From Streptomyces fulvoviolaceus (GTDB taxonomy: Bacteria > Actinomycetota > Actinomycetes > Streptomycetales > Streptomycetaceae): DNA of 64,000 bases. A program made the translations under genes and the position numbers. The number at the start of each line of letters is the position of its first letter. Positions within the stretch are counted from its first letter, which is position 1. Shown here in pieces: positions 43,221 through 54,763 of this stretch. The stretch lies in the NCBI RefSeq assembly GCF_000718165.1, contig NZ_JOEY01000005.1, positions 186,001-250,000 on the forward strand. Direction: 5' to 3'. Under the pieces are notes generated by a model. That model made no database searches. It had not been told where the DNA came from and saw only the letters and a list, made by a program, of their open reading frames with translations.

Positions 43221-43391
43221 CGGATCCGCTCGCGAATTCGCCGGTGAATTCGCTGGTGAAACGGGCGGGGGCGCCTGCTACTCTTCGGCGACCCGTCGCA
43301 CAGGTGTGCGCGGGTCCCGTCGCACGTTCGTGCGCGCACTCCACACCGCTCATTGATCCGGTCCCGCGAGGGACACGGGGGGATCCCTGTC

Positions 43392-43952
43392 ATGACCCAG
43401 TCAGTTCCGCCGCAGCAGCCCGCCGACGGCAACCCGTTCGCGCAGAAGTCCGACGACGCCGCGCCGCAGCCGGCCGACGGCAACCCGTACGCCCAGCAGC
43501 CGGGCGCCGTACCGCCGCCCTCGCCGTTCGTCACCGCGGCCGCGCCCGCCGGTGGCAACATCACCCTCGGCCTGGTCGTCGCCGTCGTCGTGGCCCTGGT
43601 CACCGCCGGCATCTACGGCGCCATCGTCGGCGCCACCGAGTACGAGATCGGCTACGCCGCCGTCGGCGTCGGCTTCCTCATCGGCTTCGCGGCCGGCAAG
43701 GTCGGCGGCGCCAACCCGGCCCTGCCCGTGGTCAGCGCGATCCTGTCCCTGGGCGCCGTCTACCTCGGCCAGCTCATCGGCATCGCGGCGATCGGCGCGG
43801 ACGAGCTCGACATCTCCGTCACCCAGGTCTTCACCGACTACTTCGACGTGGTCACCAAGGCCTGGAGCGAGGAGGCCGACGCCATGACCTTCCTGTTCCT
43901 CGGCATCGGCGCGTTCGCGGCGTTCTCGGGGGCGAAGAAGGCCGCGGCCTGA
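43392..43952 (+). CDS. Membrane protein with Pro/Gln-rich N-terminus
   Basis: This 186-aa protein starts at the ATG at 43392. The N-terminus has two near-identical segments, QPADGNPFAQ and QPADGNPYAQ. Four hydrophobic helices follow, including ITLGLVVAVVVALVTAGIYG, YAAVGVGFLIGFAAGK and FLFLGIGAFAAFSGA. The C-terminus is KKAAA. It resembles short actinomycete membrane proteins of unknown function. It is followed after 2 nt by another small membrane protein gene, so the pair is probably co-translated. Confidence 0.8.
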   Translation: MTQSVPPQQPADGNPFAQKSDDAAPQPADGNPYAQQPGAVPPPSPFVTAAAPAGGNITLGLVVAVVVALVTAGIYGAIVGATEYEIGYAAVGVGFLIGFAAGKVGGANPALPVVSAILSLGAVYLGQLIGIAAIGADELDISVTQVFTDYFDVVTKAWSEEADAMTFLFLGIGAFAAFSGAKKAAA

Positions 43953-43954
43953 CG

Positions 43955-44209
43955 ATGCTCGCGGCGTCCCTCTGCATCGTGCTCGGTCTGGCGGTCCTCG
44001 TCAGCGGCGGCTGGGTAGCGCTCGACATCCGCAGCGCTGCCGCGGCCATCGAGCGCTGGCAGGAACGTAACCACGAGCTGCGCATGGCCACCGTCGGAGA
44101 CTTCACGCCATCCCAGAAGTGGATCACGGCGACGGGCTTCCGTGTCGTGGCCGGTGGCGTCTGCCTCGTCGGACTCATCCTGATCCTGATGGGCCTGGTC
44201 AACCTCTGA
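43955..44209 (+). CDS. Small two-helix membrane protein
   Basis: This 84-aa protein starts at the ATG at 43955, 2 nt after the previous stop. A first helix (MLAASLCIVLGLAVLVSGGWVAL) and a last helix (VVAGGVCLVGLILILMGLV) frame a charged cytoplasmic or outer loop (IERWQERNHELRMATVGDFTPSQKW). No family is recognised. A hairpin terminator follows 19 nt later, so it ends the two-gene unit. Confidence 0.7.
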   Translation: MLAASLCIVLGLAVLVSGGWVALDIRSAAAAIERWQERNHELRMATVGDFTPSQKWITATGFRVVAGGVCLVGLILILMGLVNL

Positions 44210-44228
44210 GCCGCCCCGCACGCATGCC

Positions 44229-44262
44229 AAGGGCCCGCCCACCTCACGGTGGACGGGCCCTT
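44229..44262. terminator. Bidirectional hairpin terminator
   Basis: AAGGGCCCGCCCACC (44229-44243) and GGTGGACGGGCCCTT (44248-44262) form a 15-bp stem with one mismatch and a TCAC loop. They lie between the convergent stops of the small membrane protein (44209) and guaB3 (44277). Confidence 0.87.
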
Positions 44263-44276
44263 CGGCGTCGTACGAC

Positions 44277-45401
44277 CTACCGCCGGTGCTGCGAGTCCGC
44301 CACCGTGACCTCCACCCGCTGGAACTCCTTGAGCTCGCTGTACCCGGTGGTGGCCATGGCCCTGCGCAGCGCGCCGAAGAAGTTCATGGAGCCGTCCGGG
44401 GTGTGGGACGGGCCGGCGAGGACCTCCTCGATGGTGCCGACCGTGCCGAGGTCGACCTTCTTGCCGCGCGGCAGCTCGTCGTTCACCGCCTCCATGCCCC
44501 AGTGGTGGCCCCGGCCGGGCGCGTCCGTGGCGCGGGCCAGCGGGGAGCCCATCATGACCGCGTCGGCGCCGCAGGCGATGGCCTTGGGCAGGTCGCCGGA
44601 CCAGCCGACGCCGCCGTCGGCGATCACGTGCACGTACCGGCCGCCGGACTCGTCCATGTAGTCACGCCGGGCAGCGGCGACATCGGCGACCGCCGTCGCC
44701 ATCGGAACCTGGATGCCCAGCACGTTGCGCGTGGTGTGCGCCGCGCCGCCGCCGAAGCCGACCAGGACACCGGCCGCGCCGGTGCGCATCAGGTGCAGGG
44801 CCGCGGTGTACGTGGCGCAGCCGCCGACGATCACCGGGACGTCGAGCTCGTAGATGAACTGCTTCAGGTTCAGCGGCTCGTGCGAACCCGACACGTGCTC
44901 CGCCGAGACCGTCGTACCGCGAATGACGAAGATGTCCACACCCGCGTCGACGACGGTCTTGGAGAACTGGGCCGTGCGCTGCGGGGAGAGCGCGGCCGCG
45001 GTGACCACACCGGAGTCGCGCACCTCCTTGAGGCGCGCGCCGATCAGCTCCTCCTTGATGGGGGCGGAGTAGATCTCCTGGAGGCGCCGGGTCGCCGCGT
45101 CCGTGTCCAGCTCGGCGATCTCGTCGAGCAGCGGCTGCGGGTCCTCGTACCGCGTCCACAGGCCCTCGAGGTTCAGCACGCCGAGGCCGCCGAGCTCGCC
45201 GATACGGATCGCGGTGGCCGGGGAGACGACCGAGTCCATGGGAGCGGCCAGGAAGGGCAGCTCGAAACGGTAGGCGTCGATCTGCCACGCGATCGAGACC
45301 TCCTTCGGGTCGCGCGTACGACGGCTGGGGACGACGGCGATGTCGTCGAAGGCGTACGCCCGGCGGCCGCGCTTGCCGCGCCCGATCTCGATCTCAGTCA
45401 C
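44277..45401 (-). CDS. guaB3: GuaB3 family IMP dehydrogenase-related protein
   Basis: This 374-aa TIM-barrel protein has clear IMPDH/GMP-reductase ancestry: AYAFDDIAVVPSRRTRDP, LPFLAAPMDSVVSPATA, VIVGGCATYTAALHLMRTGAAGVLVGFG, ADGGVGWSGDLPKAIACGADAVMMGSPLA. It lacks the CBS domains of GuaB. At the position of the IMPDH nucleophile Cys (GSICTTR in the guaB product) it reads GAAHTTR, His222. The GuaB3 subfamily is shared by actinobacteria and cyanobacteria, and a cyanobacterial member is reported to reduce GMP. The activity here is uncertain. It is transcribed after guaB, but a terminator lies between them. Confidence 0.87.
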   Translation of the reverse strand: MTEIEIGRGKRGRRAYAFDDIAVVPSRRTRDPKEVSIAWQIDAYRFELPFLAAPMDSVVSPATAIRIGELGGLGVLNLEGLWTRYEDPQPLLDEIAELDTDAATRRLQEIYSAPIKEELIGARLKEVRDSGVVTAAALSPQRTAQFSKTVVDAGVDIFVIRGTTVSAEHVSGSHEPLNLKQFIYELDVPVIVGGCATYTAALHLMRTGAAGVLVGFGGGAAHTTRNVLGIQVPMATAVADVAAARRDYMDESGGRYVHVIADGGVGWSGDLPKAIACGADAVMMGSPLARATDAPGRGHHWGMEAVNDELPRGKKVDLGTVGTIEEVLAGPSHTPDGSMNFFGALRRAMATTGYSELKEFQRVEVTVADSQHRR

Positions 45402-45460
45402 GTGTGTGGCCTTTCCTTCTGCGTTTCAGCGTCTTCCAGTATCACCGACGGGTACGACAA

Positions 45461-45489
45461 GGGCGGCCCCGGAGTACCCGGGGCCGCCC
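45461..45489 (-). terminator. Perfect 12-bp hairpin terminator of guaB
   Basis: GGGCGGCCCCGG (45461-45472) and CCGGGGCCGCCC (45478-45489) are perfectly complementary around AGTAC, 16 nt beyond the guaB stop. They separate guaB from guaB3, so the two genes are probably distinct transcription units. Confidence 0.88.
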
Positions 45490-45505
45490 TGCGGAAGCCT
45501 GGTGA

Positions 45506-47053
<1,548 letters not shown>

Positions 47054-47149
47054 CTAACGGGAAGCAGAGGTCCCGAATTCCAGGGTTTCCGGTGACAGAA
47101 GCTTCGTATGTTCGTACGGAACCGGCGCAACGCCCGTTCAACAAAGGGA

Positions 47150-47827
47150 CTACTGCTCGGCCAGCGCGCGCAGCCTGCTCAGCGCCCTGTGCTGCGCCAC
47201 CCGGACCGCACCGGGTGACATTCCCAACATCTGACCCGTCTCCTCCGCGGTCAACCCCACCGCGATGCGCAGCAGCAACAGCTCCCGCTGGTTCTCGGGG
47301 AGGTTGGCCAGCAGTTTCTTGGCCCATTCGGCGTCGCTGCTCAGCAGGGCGCGCTCCTCGGGGCCGAGGGAGTCGTCCGGGCGTTCCGGCATCTCGTCGG
47401 ACGGGACCGCCGTCGAGCCGGGGTGGCGCATCGCCGCGCGCTGCAGGTCCGCGACCTTGTGCGCGGCGATCGCGAAGACGAACGCCTCGAAGGGGCGGCC
47501 GGTGTCCCGGTAACGCGGCAGGGCGAGGAGGACGGCGACACAGACCTCCTGCGCCAAGTCCTCCACGAAGTGCCGGGCGTCGCCCGGGAGACGGGACAGA
47601 CGGGTGCGGCAGTAGCGCAACGCCAAGGGGTGGACATGGGCGAGCAGGTCGTGTGTGGCCTGCTCGTCTCCGTCGACCGCGCGATGGACGAGCGCACCAA
47701 TCGCCCCAGGGGCGCTGGCAGCCTCGTCGTCACGCATCGGTCCATGGTGCCTTGGCGTCGTCTGATCCGTGGCATCGCGCCCGTTGTTGTGCACCGAAGC
47801 GTTATGAGCAGGTGCGCCGGCACTCAT
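47150..47827 (-). CDS. shbA: ShbA-type sigma factor
   Basis: This 225-aa sigma factor starts at the ATG at 47827 (GGGGAGG upstream); an internal ATG at MRDDEAAS is an alternative. Region 2 is [43 protein letters not shown] with the promoter-melting [15 protein letters not shown]. Region 4 is [45 protein letters not shown]. Sequence and position beside guaB and bldM match ShbA, which in Streptomyces is known to drive transcription of the principal sigma gene hrdB. It would thus set vegetative transcription capacity. Confidence 0.9.
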   Translation of the reverse strand: MSAGAPAHNASVHNNGRDATDQTTPRHHGPMRDDEAASAPGAIGALVHRAVDGDEQATHDLLAHVHPLALRYCRTRLSRLPGDARHFVEDLAQEVCVAVLLALPRYRDTGRPFEAFVFAIAAHKVADLQRAAMRHPGSTAVPSDEMPERPDDSLGPEERALLSSDAEWAKKLLANLPENQRELLLLRIAVGLTAEETGQMLGMSPGAVRVAQHRALSRLRALAEQ

Positions 47828-48049
47828 CTCCTGCGCCCTCCCCTTCCGCTCGACCGACTCGTCCCCGAGGAACTCCACACCTCAAGGATGCGGCATCCGC
47901 GGCGAAACGAGCAGCGGGCACCCGGCAAGCCGCTTTGACGAGCGACTCCGGGGCGGTGCAGATGCGTTCCCACGCCCGCCGCGGCAGCAGTTGGTGTCAG
48001 CGGCCGGCACGTGCTCTCGGCGTGCCGGACGAAGGTCCTCGATGGAGGT

Positions 48050-48081
48050 TCCCCCGCTCGGGCGAAACCGCGAGTGGGGGA
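48050..48081. repeat. Intergenic hairpin repeat (CCCCCGCTCG type)
   Basis: An 11-bp stem with loop GGCGAAACCG, embedded in GGAGGTTCCCCCGCTCGGGC. From memory, similar blocks are dispersed in many Streptomyces genomes; copy number was not checked. It is not followed by a U-tract. Confidence 0.55.
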
Positions 48082-48166
48082 CGAGCCACCAGGGCCTTCG
48101 GCCGGTGCGGCGAGCGTGCGTGCCGGGCGGCGCGGGGGCGTGCCTGAACTTCCTCGGGGTCGCTCG

Positions 48167-48194
48167 TCCCCGCCCACCGTGAGGTAGGCGGGGA
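48167..48194 (-). terminator. Hairpin terminator downstream of bldM
   Basis: TCCCCGCCCACC (48167-48178) pairs with GGTAGGCGGGGA (48183-48194) with one C-A mismatch, 36 nt beyond the bldM stop in the direction of transcription. It is probably the bldM terminator. Confidence 0.65.
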
Positions 48195-48229
48195 TTGTCG
48201 AACCCCCGCTACGACACACGCGGCCCTGC

Positions 48230-48841
48230 TCAGCGAACCAGGCCCCAGCGGAAGCCGAGCGCCACCGCGTGCGCCCGGTCCGAGGCGCCGAGCTTCTTGA
48301 AGAGCCGCCGGGCATGCGTCTTGACGGTGTCCTCGGAGAGGAACAGCTCGCGGCCGATCTCGGCGTTCGAGCGGCCGTGGCTCATGCCTTCGAGGACCTG
48401 GATCTCACGCGCGGTGAGCGTCGGCGCGGCCCCCATCTCGGCGGAGCGCAGCCGGCGCGGGGCCAGCCGCCAGGTCGGGTCGGCGAGGGCCTGCGTGACG
48501 GTGGCGCGCAGTTCGGCGCGCGAGGCGTCCTTGTGCAGATAGCCCCGGGCACCGGCGGCGACCGCCAGCGCCACGCCGTCCAGGTCCTCGGCGACGGTGA
48601 GCATGATGATGCGCGCACCCGGGTCGGCGGACAGCAGCCGCCGGACGGTCTCGACGCCGCCCAGACCGGGCATGCGTACGTCCATCAGAATCAGGTCCGA
48701 ACGGTCGGCGCCCCAGCGGCGGAGGACTTCCTCGCCGTTGGCCGCGGTCGTCACGCGCTCGACGCCGGGCACGGTCGCGACCGCGCGGCGGAGCGCCTCT
48801 CGGGCAAGCGGGGAGTCGTCGCAGACGAGGACGGATGTCAT
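48230..48841 (-). CDS. bldM: BldM, developmental response regulator
   Basis: This 203-aa protein starts at the ATG at 48841 with GGAGGG 6 nt upstream. The atypical receiver domain has DD8-9 and Asp54 (LILMDVRMPG). The LuxR-type DNA-binding domain has LTAREIQVLEGMSHGRSNAEIGRELFLSEDTVKTHARRLFKKL. The sequence is essentially that of Streptomyces BldM. BldM works as a homodimer on early, and as a BldM-WhiI heterodimer on late, sporulation genes without needing phosphorylation. No partner kinase gene is adjacent, as expected for an orphan regulator. Confidence 0.95.
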   Translation of the reverse strand: MTSVLVCDDSPLAREALRRAVATVPGVERVTTAANGEEVLRRWGADRSDLILMDVRMPGLGGVETVRRLLSADPGARIIMLTVAEDLDGVALAVAAGARGYLHKDASRAELRATVTQALADPTWRLAPRRLRSAEMGAAPTLTAREIQVLEGMSHGRSNAEIGRELFLSEDTVKTHARRLFKKLGASDRAHAVALGFRWGLVR

Positions 48842-49220
48842 GGCCGCCCTCCGCAGCTGATGCACGTCACCTTGAGCCTCCAGGCTGGTACGAAATCGTC
48901 ACCTGTGCGGTCGACCGGCTCGGACAACTGCCCGAGCTTGTTGCTTCAACCGCCTCCGCACTCTCAACGACGGTCACTCGAAAGAGTTACGGGGCCGTGT
49001 GCCATCTTCGGCACTCTACGTGAGGGCGCGGACACGATGGAGACATGCAGGGCGGACCCACAACGTTTCATCACAACCGGTGCCCCATTTAGACCCTTTT
49101 CTTCCCTTTTGCTGGTGTCTGAGGCTAGATTCGCAATGAGTCATATTTTCATCTCCTTAGATCGTAGATGTACGGTCGTGGACACCGTATCCGCCCAGAA
49201 CGGCTACAAGGGGTCACGCA
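48842..49220. other. Divergent bldM-whiD promoter region
   Basis: This 379-bp non-coding stretch has GC falling markedly toward whiD (49080-49180, with TTTTCTTCCCTTTTGC and CATATTTTCATC). Both bldM and whiD promoters must lie here. BldM itself is known to act on sporulation promoters, so control of whiD by its divergent neighbour is plausible. I did not find a site I could name. The ribosome site AAGGGG is 8 nt before whiD. Confidence 0.5.
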
Positions 49221-49550
49221 ATGGCAGATTTCTCCCGCCTTCCCGGACCGAACGCGGACCTGTGGGACTGGCAGCTCCTGGCTGCCTGCCGCGGGGTCGA
49301 CAGCTCGCTCTTCTTCCATCCGGAGGGCGAGCGCGGTGCGGCTCGGAGCGCTCGTGAGAACTCGGCCAAGGAGGTCTGCATGAGGTGCCCGGTGCGCGCG
49401 CAGTGCGCGGCACACGCGCTCGCGGTGAGAGAGCCGTACGGCGTGTGGGGCGGGCTGACCGAGGACGAGCGCGAGGAGTTGATGGGACGGGCACGGCACC
49501 GGCTGGTGTCGGCGTCCGCATCCGCCGGAAGCAGCTCCTCGAACAATTGA
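49221..49550 (+). CDS. whiD: WhiD (WblB), WhiB-like iron-sulfur sporulation protein
   Basis: This 109-aa protein has the four [4Fe-4S] ligands Cys23, Cys53, Cys56 and Cys62 (AACRG, EVCMRCPVRAQC) and the turn GVWGGLTEDER, the Wbl signature. The sequence starting MADFSRLPGPNADLWDWQLL matches WhiD. WhiD is needed for late sporulation and binds sigma region 4 of the principal sigma factor through its NO- and O2-sensitive cluster. The C-terminal tail is a short Ser/Ala-rich stretch ending SSSSNN, slightly shorter than in S. coelicolor. Confidence 0.96.
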   Translation: MADFSRLPGPNADLWDWQLLAACRGVDSSLFFHPEGERGAARSARENSAKEVCMRCPVRAQCAAHALAVREPYGVWGGLTEDEREELMGRARHRLVSASASAGSSSSNN

Positions 49551-49564
49551 AGGAACGTTTCTTC

Positions 49565-49596
49565 AAGTGAGGGCACGCGTGCGCGTGCCCTCACTT
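49565..49596. terminator. Bidirectional terminator between whiD and LysR gene
   Basis: AAGTGAGGGCACGCG (49565-49579) and CGCGTGCCCTCACTT (49582-49596) form a perfect 15-bp stem with a 2-nt loop. The right end reaches the stop codon of the convergent LysR gene. A near-palindrome TTGAAGGAACGTTTCTTCAA spans the whiD stop codon just before it. Confidence 0.88.
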
Positions 49597-50501
49597 CACT
49601 TCTGGCCCGCCGCAAGCGCGAGCTGGTCCAACGTCGCCGCCACCGCAGGCACCTGGGCCAGGTCCGGCAGCGTGAGGGCGACGATCTCCCGCCGGACCGC
49701 CGGTTCCAGCGTCACCGTGCGCGCACCTCGTGGCCGTACGGACTCGATCGCGAGCTGGGGCAGGACGGCGACGCCCAGTCCCGCCCCCACCAGGCCGACC
49801 ACCGCCGGATAGTCGTCGGTCGCGAAGTCGATGCGGGGCGTGAAGCCTGCGCCCTCGCACACCTCGACCAACTGGCCGCGGCAGCGCGGGCAGCCGGCGA
49901 TCCACGGCTCCCGGGCGAGTTCGCCGATCGCCACCGACTCCGCGCGCGCTAGGCGGTGGCGTTCGGGTACGAGGGCGACGAGCCGGTCGGTCAGCAGCGG
50001 CCGTACGACGAGGTCGTCCCACTCACCTTCCGGAGCGCCCGCCGCACCCTCGTACCGGAAGGCGAGCGCCACATCGCAGTCGCCCGCGCGCAACAGCTCG
50101 ACGGACTGCGGCGGTTCGGCCTCCTCCAGGGAGACGCGGGTGCCGGGGTGCGCGGCGCGCAGGGCGGCGAGAGCGGTGGGGACGAGGGTGGAGCTGCCGC
50201 TGGGGAAGGACACGAGCCGCACCCGTCCCGCGCGCAGTCCGGCGATCGCCGCGACCTCCTCCTCCGCCGCCGTGAGTCCGGCGAGAATCCCGGCGGCGTG
50301 CCGGACGAGCGCCTCCCCCGCCTGCGTCAGCCGCATCTCGCGTCCGCTGCGGATCAGCAGGGGTGTGCCCACGGACGCCTCCAGGGCCTTCATCTGCTGG
50401 CTGACGGCGGGCTGGGTGCAGCCCAGTTCGCGCCCCGCGGCCGAGAAGGAGCCGGTGGCGGACACGGCGCGCAGGACGCGGAGATGACGGGCCTCGATCA
50501 C
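49596..50501 (-). CDS. LysR-family transcriptional regulator
   Basis: This 301-aa regulator starts from GTG. The N-terminal winged helix-turn-helix is LRVLRAVSATGSFSAAGRELGCTQPAVSQQMKALEASVGTPLL. The effector domain begins GRVRLVSFPSGSSTLVP, with a Cys pair in AGCPRCRGQ that could sense thiol state. The effector is unknown. It is divergent from the MOSC protein gene (80-bp gap), a common arrangement for a LysR protein and its target. Confidence 0.92.
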   Translation of the reverse strand: MIEARHLRVLRAVSATGSFSAAGRELGCTQPAVSQQMKALEASVGTPLLIRSGREMRLTQAGEALVRHAAGILAGLTAAEEEVAAIAGLRAGRVRLVSFPSGSSTLVPTALAALRAAHPGTRVSLEEAEPPQSVELLRAGDCDVALAFRYEGAAGAPEGEWDDLVVRPLLTDRLVALVPERHRLARAESVAIGELAREPWIAGCPRCRGQLVEVCEGAGFTPRIDFATDDYPAVVGLVGAGLGVAVLPQLAIESVRPRGARTVTLEPAVRREIVALTLPDLAQVPAVAATLDQLALAAGQK

Positions 50502-50581
50502 CCTTCGAGGATAAGTGAGGCTTTGATACGACGCCCGATATCGCGTCGACGCTTTGGGCGGCGGCCGCCTACCGTGTCGTC

Positions 50582-51250
50582 ATGAAGCTTCTGTCTCTGA
50601 ACCTGGGCCGCGCGCAGAGCGTGCCGTACACGGACCAGCCGGAGGGGCTGACCGGCATCGACAAGCGGCCGGCCGACGGGCCGGTGCGGGTGTCGGCGCC
50701 CGGGCCCAAGGGCACCGGGGGCAGCGGACTGGCCGGGGACCAGGTGTGCGACCGGCGCCACCACGGCGGCAACGACCAGGCCGTGTACGCGGTCGCACGC
50801 GAGGACCTGGACGACTGGGAGCGCGAGTTGGGACGGCCGCTCGCGAACGGCGCCTTCGGGGAGAACCTCACGACCCTGGGCGTCGACGTGTCCGGCGCGC
50901 GGATCGGAGAGCGCTGGCGGATCGGGGCCGAGCTGGTGCTTGAGGTCACCTGCGGGCGGATTCCGTGCCACACCTTCCAGGAGCACGTGGGTGAGAAGCG
51001 GTGGGTGAAGCGGTTCACGGAGCGGGGCGCGCCGGGGGCGTATCTGCGGGTGATCGAGCCCGGTGAGATCCGCGCGGGCGACCCGATCGAGGTCGTGCAC
51101 CGGCCGGACCACGACGTGACGGTGGCGCTGCAGTTCCGGGCGGTGACCACGGAGCGGGGACTGCTGCCGCGGCTGCTCGCGGCGGGCGAGGCCCTGCATC
51201 CGGAGGCGCTGGCGGCGGCGCGGAAGTACGCGGCGGCGAACGGGGCCTGA
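50582..51250 (+). CDS. MOSC domain protein (YiiM-like)
   Basis: This 222-aa protein starts at the ATG at 50582. The MOSC signature is visible: GDQVCDRRHHGGNDQAVYAVAREDLDDWERELGRPLANGAFGENLTTLGVD, then RIPCHTFQ with the conserved Cys in the pocket. The C-terminal helices resemble YiiM-like proteins. MOSC proteins bind molybdenum cofactor or detoxify hydroxylated purine analogues. The exact substrate is unknown. It is divergent from the LysR gene, which may regulate it. Confidence 0.88.
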   Translation: MKLLSLNLGRAQSVPYTDQPEGLTGIDKRPADGPVRVSAPGPKGTGGSGLAGDQVCDRRHHGGNDQAVYAVAREDLDDWERELGRPLANGAFGENLTTLGVDVSGARIGERWRIGAELVLEVTCGRIPCHTFQEHVGEKRWVKRFTERGAPGAYLRVIEPGEIRAGDPIEVVHRPDHDVTVALQFRAVTTERGLLPRLLAAGEALHPEALAAARKYAAANGA

Positions 51251-51347
51251 CCTCCCCTCACAGGGCAGCTCTCCTCGTGGCCTTCACCGACCGGGAGGCG
51301 GTGTGCAGCAATCGGACGCACCCAGTCCGGGTCACTAACCTTGCGCC

Positions 51348-52121
51348 ATGACAACGGCATTGATTACGGGATCGACCGCGGGCATCGGTGCCGCGTTCGC
51401 GCGGCGCCTCGCCGCTGACGGCCACAACCTGGTGCTGGTGGCCCGGGACACCAAGCGTCTTCAGGAACAGGCGACCGAACTGCACGACCGGCACGGCATC
51501 GAGGCGGAGGTGCTGACGGCCGACCTGGCGACGGACGACGGCATCGAGACGGTCGCCGCACGGCTCTCCGACCGCAGGAATCCCGTCGACCTGCTGGTCA
51601 ACAACGCCGGCTTCGGCAACAAGGGCCGCTATCTCGACGTCTCCATGGCCGACGAGCTGAAGATGCTCAAGGTCCACTGCGAGGCGGTGCTCCGGCTGAC
51701 CTCGGCGGCCACGGAGGCGATGCGGGAGCGGGGGCGGGGCGGTGTCGTCAACGTCGCGTCGGTGGCGGCGTTCGTGCCGCGCGGGACGTACGGGGCGTCC
51801 AAGGCGTGGGTCGTGCAGTTCACGCAGGGCGTGGCGAAGGACCTGGCCGGGAGCGGGCTGCGGCTGATGGCGCTGTGCCCCGGGTTCGTCCGTACGGAGT
51901 TCCATCAGCGGGCCGGGATGGGGACGGACAACATCCCGGGGTGGATGTGGCTGGACGCGGACAAGCTGGTGGCGGCGGCGCTGCACGACCTCGCGCGGGG
52001 GAAGACCTTGTCGATCCCGGACCCGCGGTACAAGGCGCTGATGGGTCTGGTGAAGGTGACGCCCCGGGCGCTGCTGGGCGGGATCAGCTCGCGGACCGGG
52101 CGGAAGTACGGCCCTCAGTAG
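51348..52121 (+). CDS. Short-chain dehydrogenase/reductase
   Basis: This 257-aa SDR starts at the ATG at 51348. The cofactor loop is TGSTAGIG, then LLVNNAGFG, NVASVAAF (catalytic Ser) and YGASK (Tyr-x3-Lys). LCPGFVRTEF follows as in the DltE/YqjQ-like SDR group. The cofactor is probably NADP+, since Arg stands after the second strand (VARDTKRL). Substrate unknown. A 145-bp gap separates it from the next gene. Confidence 0.92.
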   Translation: MTTALITGSTAGIGAAFARRLAADGHNLVLVARDTKRLQEQATELHDRHGIEAEVLTADLATDDGIETVAARLSDRRNPVDLLVNNAGFGNKGRYLDVSMADELKMLKVHCEAVLRLTSAATEAMRERGRGGVVNVASVAAFVPRGTYGASKAWVVQFTQGVAKDLAGSGLRLMALCPGFVRTEFHQRAGMGTDNIPGWMWLDADKLVAAALHDLARGKTLSIPDPRYKALMGLVKVTPRALLGGISSRTGRKYGPQ

Positions 52122-52266
52122 GGCGCGGCTCCTCCAGGGCCAGGGGGATGGCCCTGGGGCCGATGTCGCCCCGCTGATACGGACCGCTCCCTCCGCGCCG
52201 ACACTCGTGGCGCAAAGGGGGACAATGGAGATGTTCAGCCGGACCCAGGGGGTCGGAGGCGGCGTC

Positions 52267-52956
52267 ATGACATTTGTGCAGCTCATTGACTGCAGGACCA
52301 GTCGGTTCGACGAGTTGGACCGGCTGATGGACACATGGGTCGAGCAGACCAAGGGGAAGCGGACGGCGACGCACGCGGTGGTCGGGAAGGACCGCTCCGA
52401 CGCGTCGCACTTCGTCGAGATCGTGGAGTTCCCGTCGTACGAGGAGGCCATGCGGAACTCCAATCTGCCGGAGACGGACAAGATCTTCCGGGAGATGGTC
52501 GCGCTGTGCGACGAGATGCCCACCTTCACCGACCTGGATGTCGTGCGGGACGAGCAGCTCAACCGCGGGGTGGCGCGGGGGTTCTTCGAGGAGGCCGGGC
52601 GGGCCGGGGCGGAGGCGCTGTTCGAGCGGTTCTCCGACGACTACGTGGACCACGACCCCGCCAATCCCGAGGACCTGGGGCTGGCAGGGGCGCGCGAGGA
52701 GTACGCGGGGTGGCGGCAGGCCTTCGAATTCACCTTCCGGGTCGACGACCAGCTCGCCCAGGACGACAAGGTGTGCACCCGCTGGAGCTGGGCCGGCCGG
52801 CACACGGGCGACTTCGTGGGGATCCCGGCCACCGGCCAGAACGTCACCATGACCGGGACGACCTGGCACCGGTTCCGGGACGGGCGGATCTGCGAGGGAT
52901 GGTGGCAGTACGACCGGGCCGGGCTGCTGGAGCAGCTGGGGGTACTCGGTCAGTGA
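52267..52956 (+). CDS. SnoaL-like polyketide-cyclase/ester-cyclase fold protein
   Basis: The ATG at 52267 has GGAGG 7 nt upstream; the product is 229 aa. The N-terminal ~95 residues form a ferredoxin-like (ABM/stress-response) barrel fragment: VQLIDCRTSRFDELDRLMDTW and HFVEIVEFPSYEEAMRNSNLPETDKI. The C-terminal half is a SnoaL-like domain: DYVDHDPANPEDLG, WAGRHTGDFVGIPATGQNVTMTGTTWHRFRDGRICEGWWQYD. Two fold modules in one protein is a recurring actinomycete arrangement; the ligand is unknown. A strong terminator follows. Confidence 0.85.
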   Translation: MTFVQLIDCRTSRFDELDRLMDTWVEQTKGKRTATHAVVGKDRSDASHFVEIVEFPSYEEAMRNSNLPETDKIFREMVALCDEMPTFTDLDVVRDEQLNRGVARGFFEEAGRAGAEALFERFSDDYVDHDPANPEDLGLAGAREEYAGWRQAFEFTFRVDDQLAQDDKVCTRWSWAGRHTGDFVGIPATGQNVTMTGTTWHRFRDGRICEGWWQYDRAGLLEQLGVLGQ

Positions 52957-52968
52957 CCCGCGAAGGGG

Positions 52969-53011
52969 AAGGGCCCCGCTCCGGCACTCGCGTGCGGAAC
53001 GGGGCCCTTTT
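52969..53011. terminator. Hairpin terminator with U-tract (convergent genes)
   Basis: AAGGGCCCCG (52969-52978) and CGGGGCCCTT (53000-53009) form the outer stem and are followed by TTTT (53008-53011). An inner imperfect stem reaches GCAC/GTGC. The element lies between the SnoaL-like gene and the end of groEL1 and can serve both. Confidence 0.87.
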
Positions 53012-53024
53012 ACGAGCGTGAGGC

Positions 53025-54659
<1,635 letters not shown>

Positions 54660-54763
54660 TCAGCCCTCTCGGAAACTTTGGGAGAACGAACCGCGCCCCC
54701 GGCACCCGGCTTCTTGACGATCGCGGGGGCCAGGGGCGCAGCTCACTGCAAAACTGGGGTGAA

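Larger units (their letters stand above)
47828..48229. other. Intergenic region between shbA and bldM with hairpin repeats
   Basis: No coding frame is supported. TCCCCCGCTCG (48050-48060) and CGAGTGGGGGA (48071-48081) form a near-perfect hairpin (one G-U pair) of a kind that recurs between Streptomyces genes. A second hairpin at 48167-48194 is listed as the bldM terminator. The shbA promoter must lie in the first part (47840-48000). No clear -10/-35 pair was chosen. Confidence 0.5.
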
